43,460 nt of DNA from Verrucomicrobiota bacterium (GTDB lineage: Bacteria > Verrucomicrobiota > Verrucomicrobiia > Chthoniobacterales > JAFAMB01): contig JAFBAP010000110.1 in NCBI GenBank assembly GCA_019247695.1, forward strand, positions 1-43,460, given 5' to 3'. A model generated the notes under the pieces. The model was not told where the DNA came from. It worked only from the letters and a program-made list of their open reading frames with translations, and did not search any database. Positions 6,573 through 15,768 of the stretch are shown here, in pieces. A program made the translations under genes and the position numbers. The first letter of the stretch is position 1, and every line of letters starts with the position of its first letter.

Positions 6573-6772
6573 TAAAGCGCGCCCACTTTCGAATCGGTGA
6601 ACAGCATCGCAACATTGCGTTCGGGAAGCTACCGCCCGAGCCGGTGCCGGACAGTTACGAACGCAGCGCCATGGTCACGATCGACCGGTCAGAACCCCAA
6701 CCCGAACCGGCGTTTGGCAGCACGCACCTGGGGCTGGCCGAGCGCATGGCGGCATTGCGGGGAACCTGGTAG
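6573..6772 (+). pseudogene. In-frame continuation of the preceding unknown ORF
   Basis: Directly after the TAG the same frame reads RAHFRIGEQHRNIAFGKLPP, EPVPDSYERSAMVTIDRSEP and LGLAERMAALRGTW, ending at the TAG at 6770-6772. Its composition matches the preceding block much better than the other frames do. This suggests one ancestral gene split by a nonsense mutation, or an unannotated separate gene without a good start. Confidence 0.3.
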
Positions 6773-6924
6773 CCGGGAAGAAAAAAAGGCGCCTGCCTAA
6801 CCCCATTCACCGGCATCCAAGGGTGGACTTCGGGAGACACGGTAGCCGATTTGTTAGCAGGTTGAGCCGGAGCCCGTCGCTTGGAATGCGCAATATGCTG
6901 GCGATGAAAAGGTTGCGATAACCA

Positions 6925-7012
6925 CGGTGAGGGCGGGATTCGAACCCGCGGTACCCTTTTGGGGTACAACGCTTTAGCAAAGCGCCGCTTTCGACCGCTC
7001 AGCCACCTCACC
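6925..7012 (-). tRNA. tRNA-Ser (anticodon GCT)
   Basis: The minus strand folds as a class II tRNA. The acceptor stem is GGTGAGG/CCTCACC with discriminator G, the anticodon stem GCGCT/AGCGT closes the loop TTGCTAA (anticodon GCT), a long variable arm has stem GTACCC/GGGTAC, and the T arm is GCGGGTTCGAATCCCGC. CCA is not encoded. Its 3' end points into the accessory region at 1-6900. Confidence 0.95.
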
Positions 7013-7226
7013 AGCGGGAGGGACCAAGGCTAACCGCACCCACCAGGGACGTCAAACGAAACCTCACCGGCCGGTACGGCAGGGCTTGTCTCGGTCACTT
7101 CATCAGGTCCAACCGGGCTGCGTACAGTTCGCCTTGCTTCCGCCACTTTCGACGCCAGGCTTTTTTGGTTATATTTTCTCGCCTGAGCGCTGATATGATT
7201 ATACACCGGTTCTCCCACGCAAAGCT

Positions 7227-8330
7227 ATGAGTTTGCGTTTGCTCGCTCTAGCCTGGCCCAGGTTGGGCAACGGGGCTGCGGGTACCGTCCACCTGGTACC
7301 GTCCCTGCCGTTGCCGGATGTCTTCTCGTGGCCGGTGGGGTTGGTCGTAGTCCTGGTCTGCCTTTTGGCCGGAGTGACCTGTTCCCGTGCGCTCGATGGC
7401 ACCCGCGCGGTCTTCGCCAGGTCCGCCCCGGCTACCCTCCTGACCGGGATTGGCCTCGTGGCCGGCACTCTCCTGCTGTGCATCTTCCTTTTACTAACCG
7501 GTGTGGGAATCATCGGCCTGCCGGTCGTGGTCGGCATCGCCACCGCCTTCATGGTCGTCGGTAATGCGGCCATTTTCCGGTTTATCGGACAGCGGCTGGC
7601 CCCCGGCCTGTCTGCCCACCCCCGGGGTGACCTTCTGACGATATTGCTGGGCGCCCTGGTCTGCTGGGTGCTTTACTGCATTCCGCTCATCGGCTGGCTG
7701 GTCGGCGGCTTGGTTTCGACGGCAGGTTTGGGGGCGTTCGCCCTTTACTTGCTCGATTCAGTCGACCCGTCCCGGCGGCTCCGGCACCGCCTGCAGCGAT
7801 ATTACCCTAAACCGATACGGCGGCTGCCGGTCACCAAGCCCGATGCAACCCGACGGGCCGAGGCCGCACCCCTCGATCCCGTCACCCTGGCAATACCACG
7901 TGCAACGTTCTGGCCGCGCCTGCTTGCCAACCTGATCGACTTTGCCGTGGTCTATTCCCTTTTGTCCTTCCTCGGGATTACCCGTGTGCTTTTGCCGGCG
8001 TGGGTCTTTTACCGGTTCACAATGTACGTCTCACGCAGTGCCACCCTGGGGAACATCGCGCTTGGACTGGACGTGATCAAAGCCGACGGAAGTTTTCTGA
8101 CCGGCGATTTTTCCACCTCCCTGGTCCGGGCCCTGGCCAGCTTGCTTTCTTTGCTGCCCTTCGGGCTCGGTTTTGTCTGGATCCTTATCGATCCGGAGAA
8201 GAACGCGTGGCACGACCGCATCAGCCGGACGTTCGTCGTGCAAATACAGTTGCCCCCAAAGCCGCGGACGCCCCGGCTTCCGGTGCAGGCACGGGCGGGT
8301 AACGCGTATCCGGCAGCAGGCAACGGGTAA
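7227..8330 (+). CDS. RDD-family membrane protein with N-terminal multi-helix domain
   Basis: A 367-residue integral membrane protein. The N-terminal half has about five hydrophobic helices (for example GLVVVLVCLLAGVTC and CIFLLLTGVGIIGLPVVVGI). The C-terminal third is an RDD domain: FWPRLLANLIDFAVVYSLL, with the second conserved part GNIALGLDVI and the terminal DPEKNAWHDRISRTFVV. RDD proteins are poorly characterised; some act in ion exchange. The last codons (AGNAYPAAGNG) and the TAA fall in a degenerate 7-bp repeat of the GGGTAAC type, so the tail may not be ancestral. Confidence 0.8.
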   Translation: MSLRLLALAWPRLGNGAAGTVHLVPSLPLPDVFSWPVGLVVVLVCLLAGVTCSRALDGTRAVFARSAPATLLTGIGLVAGTLLLCIFLLLTGVGIIGLPVVVGIATAFMVVGNAAIFRFIGQRLAPGLSAHPRGDLLTILLGALVCWVLYCIPLIGWLVGGLVSTAGLGAFALYLLDSVDPSRRLRHRLQRYYPKPIRRLPVTKPDATRRAEAAPLDPVTLAIPRATFWPRLLANLIDFAVVYSLLSFLGITRVLLPAWVFYRFTMYVSRSATLGNIALGLDVIKADGSFLTGDFSTSLVRALASLLSLLPFGLGFVWILIDPEKNAWHDRISRTFVVQIQLPPKPRTPRLPVQARAGNAYPAAGNG

Positions 8331-8576
8331 TCGAATCGACCCCGGTCGTTACGCCCTGAGGCGCCGGCGAACAAACAAAAACAGACTTAACCGCGTCCCG
8401 GGAAGGCCGAAATCAAAAGACAAACGTACTTAACCACTAATATACCATTGCCAAGTTGCATTCCGAAAGCGCGGCGGGCTGCAAGCCTGGCGCCCCTCCC
8501 TAATCCACATTCGCCCGGCTTTGCTTCTCTCATTGACCGCGCCCATGCAGGGCGATAGGAAACTGGCGCATCACTG

Positions 8577-10655
8577 TTGAATCTGCCCGACGTGCTCTGG
8601 ACACCGAAAAGCGTTAACTGGCCTGCAGTCGAAGGCTCCCCCACCGTACTTGGCGTTTCGTACATTCCGGAGCAAAGGGCGTTGAACTTTGCGCTCTATT
8701 CCCGTTACGCCCAAAGGGTCACTTTGCTGCTTTACGGCGCGGATGATTTTGTGACGCCGCTGCGCGAGATCTGGCTGGTTCCGCTCGTGCACAAGACCAA
8801 ACGGGTGTGGCACTACCGGGTGCCCGAAGATGAGCTCCAGGACGCGGTGTACTACGCCTACCGCGTCGATGGGCCTTCTCCCCAGGAGCCGTACTGCTGG
8901 CATAGCTTCGATCCCGAGAAAATTTTACACGACCCGTACGCGAAACGCATTTTCTTTCCGCCCGACTTCAGCCGTGAGGCGGCCAGGCAGAAGGGCAGCA
9001 ACGCCGGACGCGCCCCGCTCGGGTTGATTCGCGCCCAGGATGAACCGTTTCAGTGGTCTCGGGGTCCCCGTCCACGGCGCTATTCGGATGCCGTGATCTA
9101 TGAAATGCACGTGCGCGGCTTTACGGCGAGCCCGACCAGCGGCGTCGTGGCGCCGAAGGCCGGGACGTTTGCCGGGGTAACGGAGAAAATCCCGTTCCTC
9201 AAGGAACTGGGCGTTACCATCGTGGAGCTCATGCCGGTCTACCAATTCGACCCGCAGGAGAACAACTACTGGGGATACATGCCGCTCAACTTTTTCGCCC
9301 CTCACCTGGGATACGCGGCGGACCAGCAGCAGCCCCTGAGAGAGTTCAAGCAAATGGTCGACGCGCTGCATCAGGCCGGCATCGAGGTCATCCTGGACGT
9401 CGTCTATAATCACACGGCGGAAGGGGATCACAACGGCCCGGTTTATTCGTTTAAAGGCATCGATAACGCGAGCTTTTACCTGATGACCGATGAGCGGGCG
9501 CAACCGTACGCAAACTTTTCCGGGACAGGCAACACGCTCAACGTGAGCGACCCTTGCATTACGAGCCTGATTCTTGACAGCCTGCGGTACTGGGTCACGG
9601 AAATGCACGTGGACGGTTTCCGGTTTGACCTTGCGTCCATTCTGACCCGGCGGCCGGACGGTTCGATCGTGGATGACCCGGCGATCCTGGTCGCCATGCG
9701 CACCGATCCGATCCTGAGCCAGGTCCGAATGATTGCCGAACCGTGGGATGCCGGGGGCGCCTACCAGCTCGGCACGGCTTTTCCCGGCATGTTCTGGCAC
9801 CAGTGGAACGGCAAATTCCGCGATGACCTGCGGCGGTTCGTGCGCGGCGATCCCGGCATGGTGCCGAGCGTCATGCAGCGGCTCTACGGCAGTGACGACC
9901 TGTTTCCTGACCGGATCGAAGAATCGCGCCGGCCATTCTACAGCATCAATTACGTCACCTCCCACGACGGTTTCACGTTGTATGACCTGGTTTCCTACAA
10001 CGAACGCCATAACGAGGCCAACGGGCACGACAACACGGACGGTCCGTCGGATAATTACAGCTGGAACTGCGGGGGCGAAGGCGACGAGGTGTCCCCGGAA
10101 GTCTTCAAGTTGCGCCTGCAACAGGCCAAAAACCTGTTTTGCCTGCTCATGCTATCCAACGGTCTGCCCATGTTTATGGCCGGGGACGAATTCCTGCACA
10201 CGCAGCAGGGCAACAACAACCCTTATAACCAGGACAACGAGATCAGCTGGTTGAACTGGAATCGCCTGCGCAAACACGCCGATTTTTTCCGCTTCTGCAA
10301 AGGTATGATCGCCTTTCGCAAGGCGCACCCGACGCTTTCGCGGAGCCGGTTCTGGCGGGAGGATGTCCGGTGGCGCGGGGTCGGCAACGCCGTCGATCTG
10401 TCGTTTCCGTCCCGATCGCTGGCGTTCTACCTGCAGGGTGGTGAATACGACGACGTTGACCTCTACGTGATGATCAACGCGTACACCGAACCCCTCACCT
10501 TCACGATCTGCGACGGTTTCTATAAACCTTGGTTCCGGGTCATCGACACCAGCCGGCCGTCACCGTTCGACATCCTGGAACCCGGCCACGAAAAGCAGGT
10601 CGCCGGTTCGCAGTACATTGTACCGGCGCATTCGGTCACGGTCCTGGCGCAGTGA
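8577..10655 (+). CDS. glgX: Glycogen debranching enzyme GlgX
   Basis: A 692-residue GH13 (subfamily 11-like) enzyme that hydrolyses alpha-1,6 branches of glycogen limit dextrins. An N-terminal CBM48-like domain (residues ~20-100) precedes the catalytic barrel. Catalytic signatures are VVYNHTAEGD, GFRFDLAS (nucleophile Asp near 350), IAEPWDAGG (acid/base Glu near 387) and VTSHDGFTLYDL (Asp near 463), followed by YNERHNEANG. The start is TTG at 8577: an in-frame TAG lies seven codons upstream, no ATG is available, and AGGAAA lies about 15 nt before it. The length is normal for the family. It stands alone, with no other glycogen gene in the window. Confidence 0.95.
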   Translation: MNLPDVLWTPKSVNWPAVEGSPTVLGVSYIPEQRALNFALYSRYAQRVTLLLYGADDFVTPLREIWLVPLVHKTKRVWHYRVPEDELQDAVYYAYRVDGPSPQEPYCWHSFDPEKILHDPYAKRIFFPPDFSREAARQKGSNAGRAPLGLIRAQDEPFQWSRGPRPRRYSDAVIYEMHVRGFTASPTSGVVAPKAGTFAGVTEKIPFLKELGVTIVELMPVYQFDPQENNYWGYMPLNFFAPHLGYAADQQQPLREFKQMVDALHQAGIEVILDVVYNHTAEGDHNGPVYSFKGIDNASFYLMTDERAQPYANFSGTGNTLNVSDPCITSLILDSLRYWVTEMHVDGFRFDLASILTRRPDGSIVDDPAILVAMRTDPILSQVRMIAEPWDAGGAYQLGTAFPGMFWHQWNGKFRDDLRRFVRGDPGMVPSVMQRLYGSDDLFPDRIEESRRPFYSINYVTSHDGFTLYDLVSYNERHNEANGHDNTDGPSDNYSWNCGGEGDEVSPEVFKLRLQQAKNLFCLLMLSNGLPMFMAGDEFLHTQQGNNNPYNQDNEISWLNWNRLRKHADFFRFCKGMIAFRKAHPTLSRSRFWREDVRWRGVGNAVDLSFPSRSLAFYLQGGEYDDVDLYVMINAYTEPLTFTICDGFYKPWFRVIDTSRPSPFDILEPGHEKQVAGSQYIVPAHSVTVLAQ

Positions 10656-10854
10656 GGCAGGCAGGGCCTGGGGGCGGCCGCGAGGGCACCTTCAAACGTC
10701 GCGCCGGACGGGTGGTGCGCTGCGGTCTGAGCCGGCTGATCTGCCGTGGTGACGCCGCCTCGTTCATTCAGGTCGGGCCGGTCAACATTAACTCTTCACA
10801 CCGGAGCGGTGAACTCATAATTGATAATCGCAGCATTACGGAAGAGATATCGCT

Positions 10855-12150
10855 ATGAGTCAACAAGCTGAACTCTCTTGGGACGGACACCAAGCCAAGC
10901 TCCCCCTGGTCGAAGGCACTCTCGGTGAGAAAGCCATCGATGTCAGTAAGCTTCGTGATCAAACCGGTCTGATCACCCTCGATGTCGGTTACGGGAACAC
11001 CGGGTCCTGTCTGAGCGCCATCACGTTCATCGACGGAGATCAGGGAATCCTTCGTTACCGGGGGTTCCCGATCGAAGAACTGGCCGAACACTCGACGTTC
11101 ATCGAGACCGCTTACCTCCTTATTTACGGGAAGCTGCCGACCGATTCCGGGCTGAAGTGCTTCTCCGATCTGCTTACCAAGCATGAACTGATCCACGAGG
11201 ACATGAAGTTTCATTTTGAGGGGTACCCGCCCAACGCTCACCCGATGGCGATCCTCTCCTCAATGATCAACGCCGCCGGCTGCTACAACCCGCAGCTGCT
11301 CGCCCCCCAGGAGACCAAGGATTTTGACGATGAAACGGCGTTCCTCATTTCTCAAGTTCGTACGATTGCGGCGTTTGCTTACCGCAAGTCGCGCGGGCTG
11401 CCCTTCATTTATCCTGATCCGAAGCTCAAATATTCGGCAAATTTTCTGCACATGATGTTCTCCGAGCCGAACGCCGACTACGACCTGAAACCTGAAGTCG
11501 TGCGTGCGCTGGACCTGATTTTCCTGCTCCACGCCGACCATGAGCAGAATTGTTCAACGTCCACGGTACGAATGGTCGCGTCCAGCAAGGCCAACCTCTT
11601 CGCCAGCGCGGCCTCCGGCGTTTGTGCCCTCTGGGGACCGCTCCACGGCGGCGCAAACCAGGCGGTGATCGAAATGCTCGAACAAATCCGCCGCGAAGGC
11701 GATGACGGCTCCCGCTTCCTGCAAGCGGCCAAGGATAAAAAGAGCGGGCGCCGCCTGATGGGTTTCGGGCATCGCGTTTACAAGAACTACGATCCGCGGG
11801 CCAAGATCATCAAAAAACAGTGCGACGACTTGCTTGCCGCGCTGAAGATCGATGACCCGCTGCTGGATATCGCGCGGCAACTGGAGCAGACCGCCCTGCA
11901 TGATTCGTATTTCATCGAGCGTAAACTCTATCCGAACGTCGATTTCTACAGCGGCATCATGATGCGTGCCCTCGGAATCCCGGTGGAGATGTTCACGGTG
12001 CTCTTTGCCATTGGCCGTATGCCGGGCTGGATCGCAAACTATCGCGAGGTCAGTGAGAGCCAGGGCGGACGCATCTGCCGTCCCCGGCAGATTTATACCG
12101 GCACACCACTTACCCACTACGTGCCCGTCGACCAGCGCAAAGACGGGTAA
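10855..12150 (+). CDS. gltA: Citrate synthase
   Basis: A 431-residue type II (hexameric-class) citrate synthase that condenses oxaloacetate and acetyl-CoA, the first step of the TCA cycle. Visible motifs: [32 protein letters not shown] (substrate-binding His) and [17 protein letters not shown] (active-site His), plus the C-terminal arginine region [17 protein letters not shown] lies about 8 nt before the ATG. It is transcribed alone, with a stable hairpin just after the stop. Confidence 0.97.
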   Translation: MSQQAELSWDGHQAKLPLVEGTLGEKAIDVSKLRDQTGLITLDVGYGNTGSCLSAITFIDGDQGILRYRGFPIEELAEHSTFIETAYLLIYGKLPTDSGLKCFSDLLTKHELIHEDMKFHFEGYPPNAHPMAILSSMINAAGCYNPQLLAPQETKDFDDETAFLISQVRTIAAFAYRKSRGLPFIYPDPKLKYSANFLHMMFSEPNADYDLKPEVVRALDLIFLLHADHEQNCSTSTVRMVASSKANLFASAASGVCALWGPLHGGANQAVIEMLEQIRREGDDGSRFLQAAKDKKSGRRLMGFGHRVYKNYDPRAKIIKKQCDDLLAALKIDDPLLDIARQLEQTALHDSYFIERKLYPNVDFYSGIMMRALGIPVEMFTVLFAIGRMPGWIANYREVSESQGGRICRPRQIYTGTPLTHYVPVDQRKDG

Positions 12151-12169
12151 GCCGTCTGAAGGCCGGCCC

Positions 12170-12199
12170 GCCGGGGATGGCCGGCAAGCTATCCCCGGC
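12170..12199 (+). terminator. Hairpin after gltA without T-tract
   Basis: A perfect 9-bp stem, GCCGGGGAT and ATCCCCGGC, with a 12-nt loop, starts 20 nt after the gltA stop. No run of T follows, so it may protect the 3' end or act with Rho rather than as a classic intrinsic terminator. Confidence 0.45.
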
Positions 12200-12270
12200 A
12201 GCGGATTGGCAGTTTCCCGCTTCCTTCCCCACCCGCTTGCCCGACGATAATCTGAGGCGCCGGGGTGCCG

Positions 12271-12483
12271 TTACCCCGGCAGAAGGGATGATGACGATGA
12301 AGCCAGGCTTTTGCGGGCCTGTTCGATGGCGGCTTTACGCGTCGGGAAACCTCGCACAGGGTCGCGGCCCAGTAGCCAAAAACACCAACCGCCGGCGTGC
12401 ATTCCGCTCAGGCGCCCCTTGAAGATATAAACCGTCCGGCCACAGATGCGATACTGCTGTGGCGAACGAGCTTCGTGCTTCAT
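12271..12483 (-). CDS. Unknown 70-residue protein
   Basis: The frame reads MKHEARSPQQYRICGRTVYI, GWCFWLLGRDPVRGFPTRKA and AIEQARKSL. It is rich in aromatic residues around a plausible small beta-rich core. Its stop overlaps a 7-bp-stem hairpin (CCGGGGT/ACCCCGG, 12261-12280) that could terminate the transcript. No family recognised and no clear ribosome-binding site. Confidence 0.45.
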   Translation of the reverse strand: MKHEARSPQQYRICGRTVYIFKGRLSGMHAGGWCFWLLGRDPVRGFPTRKAAIEQARKSLASSSSSLLPG

Positions 12484-12659
12484 GGCATCACGCCGACGGT
12501 TAACGCATTAAGTCTCCACCTGCAGCAGGTATTTCTCCTGCAAGAGGGTACAAAAGACTTCCGTGCGACGGTATTGATGAGGCGTTCACGCGCGATTGTC
12601 AAAGCCTGTGTGAAAAAGGGGACGCATTTTTGATAATTTCCTTCCCTAAGCGGCACGCG

Positions 12660-12950
12660 GCGTGGAGTTCGGAGTTCGGAGCGGCAGAGAATGCCACAAA
12701 TAAAGAGGCGCCGGGCGGCATGGCTTTCCGCCGTGTTCGCCGTGGCCCGCCGTGTTCGCCGTGTGAACTCTTACGTTGTGCCCGCCTTTTCGCCGTGCCC
12801 GCCGCGTGACCGTGTGAACTCTTACGTCGTGCCCGCCACCCCTGCCGTGTGACCGTAATCTGTGGAATCTGTGTAATCTGTGGATGTTTCCTCTTTTCTG
12901 CGTCCTTCTGCGTGTTCTGCGGATGATTCTGTCTTCCGGCACAGCCGGGC
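12660..12950 (+). repeat. Mosaic intergenic repeat, copy A
   Basis: Modules in order: GGAGTTC heptamers, GAATGCCACAAATAAAGAGG (12689-12708), CGCCGTG-rich units, GTGAACTCTTACGTTGTGCC, a second GTGAACTCTTACGTCGTGCC, ATCTGTGTAATCTGTGGATG, and TTCTGCGTGTTCTGCGGATG. The same modules recur at five other loci here in either orientation. The copy lies just before the HAD gene. Confidence 0.85.
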
Positions 12951-12977
12951 TCAGCGGTCTATGCGAACTTTCGCCCA

Positions 12978-13649
12978 GTGCGTAAAAAGGCAGCTATTTT
13001 CGACATTGACGGCACCCTGGTGGATTCGGTCGACATTCACGCGGAAGTCTGGCAACGGGTCCTCGCCAAGTTTGGCAAGAAGGTAAGTTTCACGGACGTC
13101 CGGAGCCAGATCGGTAAAGGTTCCGACACCCTGCTTCCCGAATTTTTGACCAAGGAAGAGCTGGAGCAAAAGGGAAAGGCGATTTCCGAGGACCGGGCAG
13201 AGCTATTCAAACGTGAGTACCTCAGCCGGGTACGGCCTTTTCCAAAGGTGCCGGATCTGCTGCGCCGGATTCGCCGTGAAGGGATCCGCATCGCCTTGGC
13301 CTCATCGAGCAAGGCGAACGAGGTGGCGCATTACAAAAAGCTCTGCGGCCTCGAGGACTTGGTGGATGCGGAGACGTCCGCCGACGAAGCGCAAAAATCG
13401 AAACCGCACCCGGACATTTTCGAAGCGGCGCTGGGGAAGCTGCCGGGCGTGGCGCCCGGTGAAGCGCTTACGGTTGGAGACACGCCGTACGACGCGGAAG
13501 CGGCGGCCAAAAGCGGGATTCAGACGATAGGCCTGCTCAGCGGCGGGTTTCCGGAAGAGGATATCCGTAAGGCAGGTGCGATCGCGATTTACCGCGACTG
13601 CGCCGATCTGCTGGAGCACTTTGAGTCCTCGCCGTTCATGGCTGAGTAA
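12978..13649 (+). CDS. HAD-superfamily phosphatase (phosphoglycolate phosphatase-like)
   Basis: A 223-residue HAD subfamily I hydrolase. Motif I FDIDGTLVDS (nucleophile Asp9, acid/base Asp11) is followed by a helical cap of about 70 residues, motif II LASSSKAN, motif III lysine in QKSKPHPDIFE, and motif IV VGDTPYDAEAAAKSG. The substrate cannot be read from the sequence; phosphoglycolate and beta-phosphoglucomutase-like relatives are both possible. The start is GTG at 12978, and the repeat module ends just upstream. Confidence 0.85.
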   Translation: MRKKAAIFDIDGTLVDSVDIHAEVWQRVLAKFGKKVSFTDVRSQIGKGSDTLLPEFLTKEELEQKGKAISEDRAELFKREYLSRVRPFPKVPDLLRRIRREGIRIALASSSKANEVAHYKKLCGLEDLVDAETSADEAQKSKPHPDIFEAALGKLPGVAPGEALTVGDTPYDAEAAAKSGIQTIGLLSGGFPEEDIRKAGAIAIYRDCADLLEHFESSPFMAE

Positions 13650-13665
13650 GGACAGGGACCCCCCG

Positions 13666-13701
13666 GGCCGGTTCAGGAACCGCGCCCGGCTGGAACCGGC
13701 C
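13666..13701. terminator. Inverted repeat between convergent genes
   Basis: A perfect 9-bp arm pair, GGCCGGTTC (13666-13674) and GAACCGGCC (13693-13701), lies between the convergent HAD and ABC-F genes. It could serve as a bidirectional transcription end; there is no T-tract. Confidence 0.45.
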
Positions 13702-13728
13702 ACGCTCCGGGATCATAAAAGCTATCGC

Positions 13729-15582
13729 TTATACTTCCTGGATGGCTTCCGCCAGTTCATCCCATTGTGCGGTGAGTTGTTTTAGGGTGCCGGTCACCTG
13801 CGCAAGTTCCAGCGCCGCCCGGCCAGCATCGGCTGCCTGGAGACGGTCGATAAGCGATTTCTGCCGGTCCTCCAACTCCAGGATTTCGGCTTCCACCCGG
13901 CTCAATTGTTCCTCCAGCGCCTTACGCCGACGGGAACGCTCCTGGCGCGCCTCGGCTTCCTGACGGCGGCGCTCCTTCTCACTCGTGCGCGCCCCGCGCG
14001 AAACCGGAAGTTCAACCGGATCCGGTTCGCCACGGGCGCTCTCGGCATCCGCCCGTTCCGCCGCGAGGCGATCCTGGAAGTATTCGTAACCGCCCGGGTA
14101 AAAGCGGACTCGCTCTCCATCGAGGTAAAGGACGGAGGTCGCCAGTTGTTGGGTCAGGTAAAGGTCATGGCTCACGAAGACCATCGTACCGTCGTACTGC
14201 CGCAACGCGGCCACCAACGCCTCGACGCTCTGGATGTCCAGATGGGTGGTGGGTTCGTCCAACAACAAGAAATTGGGTGGATCGAGAAGCAATTTCACCA
14301 GAGCCAGACGGCTCTTTTCACCGCCGCTGAGCGCTGAGACCGGTTTGAATGCATCTTCTCCCTGGAAAAGGAATGCGCCCAGCACATTTCGTGCGGCCGC
14401 CTCAGCAGGCGAACGCGACAGATCAAGCGCCTCCTCCAGGACAATGCGGTCAGGATGAAACATCTCCATCCGTTGTTGGGAGAAATAGCTCAGCTCGACG
14501 TTATGCCCCACCTTCCGCTCGCCGCTGCTCAGCGGCAGCGAACCCGCCATCAGTTTGAGCAGGGTGGATTTGCCGGTGCCGTTCCGGCCCAGCAACGCCA
14601 ATCGCTGGCCACGGGGGATTTCCAGCGTCAGATCCCGGAAGAGCACCCGATCGCCATAGTTGAAGCCGGCGCGATTCAGGCGCAGCACTTCCGCGCCGCT
14701 GCGGCGCGGTTGCGGGAATTGGAAAGCGATCCCGGCCGCCTGAGCCTCCGGTGCGTCAAGGGTCCGAATCTTTTCAATCTGTTTTAACTTGCTCTGCGCT
14801 TGGGACGCCTTACTCGCCTTGGCCCGGAATCGGTCCACGAATGTCTGGAGCCGCTCCACTTCGCGTTCCTGGTTGCGATAGGCGGCCGCGAGTTGCTCCC
14901 GGCGCGCCGTCTTCTGGCCCAGATAGGCGTCGTAATCGCCTTTGTACTGGGTCAAAGTCCCGCGTTCCAACTCGATGATCCGCGTCACCAAACGATTCAG
15001 AAAGGTCCGGTCGTGCGAAATGATCAGCAACGCGCTCCGGCTGCTTTGCAGGTACTGCGTAAGCCAGGTAACCGAGTCGAAGTCAAGGTGGTTGGTAGGC
15101 TCATCAAGAAGCAGCAGATCCGGTTCACTGACCAGTAGACGGGCCAGGTGAGCCCGCATGACCCAGCCGCCGCTCAACTCGCGTGCCTCACGCCCGAAGT
15201 CGGTTTGCTGAAACCCCAGGCCGCGCAGGATGCGTTTGGCTTCCGCCTCCCGGGCCGGATCATCAATCAGGTCTTCCGCTTCCGGGGTTCCCGAAGCGTG
15301 TAAGGCATCCCTGCCCGCACCGGACAAAGCCATCTCCAGAACGGTTTCGGCAGATGCAGGCGCACTTTCCTGCGGGAGATAGCCGAGGGTGGCGCCGCGG
15401 TCGCGAGTCACCTCACCGGCATCGGCTTCCTCCAACCCCCCGATAATCTCGAGCAGGGTTGATTTGCCCGCCCCGTTCGGACCAACCAATCCGATCCGGT
15501 CACCAGGATTAACCTGGAAGGAAATCGCCTGGAACAGGGCATCGCCCCCGAACGCCTTGCTTAAACCCGTTACCGTCAACAT
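13729..15582 (-). CDS. ABC-F family ATPase (Uup/YheS-like)
   Basis: A 617-residue soluble protein with two ATP-binding cassettes and no membrane helices, the ABC-F pattern; these proteins act on the ribosome. Cassette 1: Walker A GPNGAGKST (residues ~34-42), signature ELSGGWVMR, Walker B LLLLDEPTNHLDFD. The linker is rich in charged helices (ERLQTFVDRFRAKASKASQA). Cassette 2: GRNGTGKST, LSGGEKSRLAL, LLLDEPTTHLD. The C-terminal ~90 residues form a charged coiled coil, as in Uup/YheS. Which ABC-F subgroup, and whether it gives antibiotic protection, cannot be decided here. Confidence 0.92.
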   Translation of the reverse strand: MLTVTGLSKAFGGDALFQAISFQVNPGDRIGLVGPNGAGKSTLLEIIGGLEEADAGEVTRDRGATLGYLPQESAPASAETVLEMALSGAGRDALHASGTPEAEDLIDDPAREAEAKRILRGLGFQQTDFGREARELSGGWVMRAHLARLLVSEPDLLLLDEPTNHLDFDSVTWLTQYLQSSRSALLIISHDRTFLNRLVTRIIELERGTLTQYKGDYDAYLGQKTARREQLAAAYRNQEREVERLQTFVDRFRAKASKASQAQSKLKQIEKIRTLDAPEAQAAGIAFQFPQPRRSGAEVLRLNRAGFNYGDRVLFRDLTLEIPRGQRLALLGRNGTGKSTLLKLMAGSLPLSSGERKVGHNVELSYFSQQRMEMFHPDRIVLEEALDLSRSPAEAAARNVLGAFLFQGEDAFKPVSALSGGEKSRLALVKLLLDPPNFLLLDEPTTHLDIQSVEALVAALRQYDGTMVFVSHDLYLTQQLATSVLYLDGERVRFYPGGYEYFQDRLAAERADAESARGEPDPVELPVSRGARTSEKERRRQEAEARQERSRRRKALEEQLSRVEAEILELEDRQKSLIDRLQAADAGRAALELAQVTGTLKQLTAQWDELAEAIQEV

Positions 15583-15604
15583 TTAAAATGCCAGAAGCCG
15601 AAAA

Positions 15605-15740
15605 ACGCCGCGAATGCCACAAATGAAAAGGAAGTGGCGGCATCTTACGCCAGTTTCGACGTCTGTGCCTCTCTAGTACGGTCACACCGCAGAAAAGGAA
15701 CTCATCCCCGCCGTGTGACCGCGTGAGCGAACGTCGAACC
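15605..15740. repeat. Mosaic intergenic repeat, short copy B
   Basis: It contains CGAATGCCACAAATGAAAAGG (15611-15630), a CACACCGCAGAAAAGGAA fragment and CCGCCGTGTGACCGCGTGAG. It is a degenerate, shorter version of the mosaic found at copies A, D and E, placed between the ABC-F gene and msrA. Confidence 0.6.
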
Positions 15741-15768
15741 GCCTTTGGCACCTGTTACGATTTACCCT

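Noticed and set aside
8925-10121. 398-residue minus-strand open frame inside glgX
   Set aside because: It is entirely antisense to a certain GlgX coding region; a codon-bias shadow.
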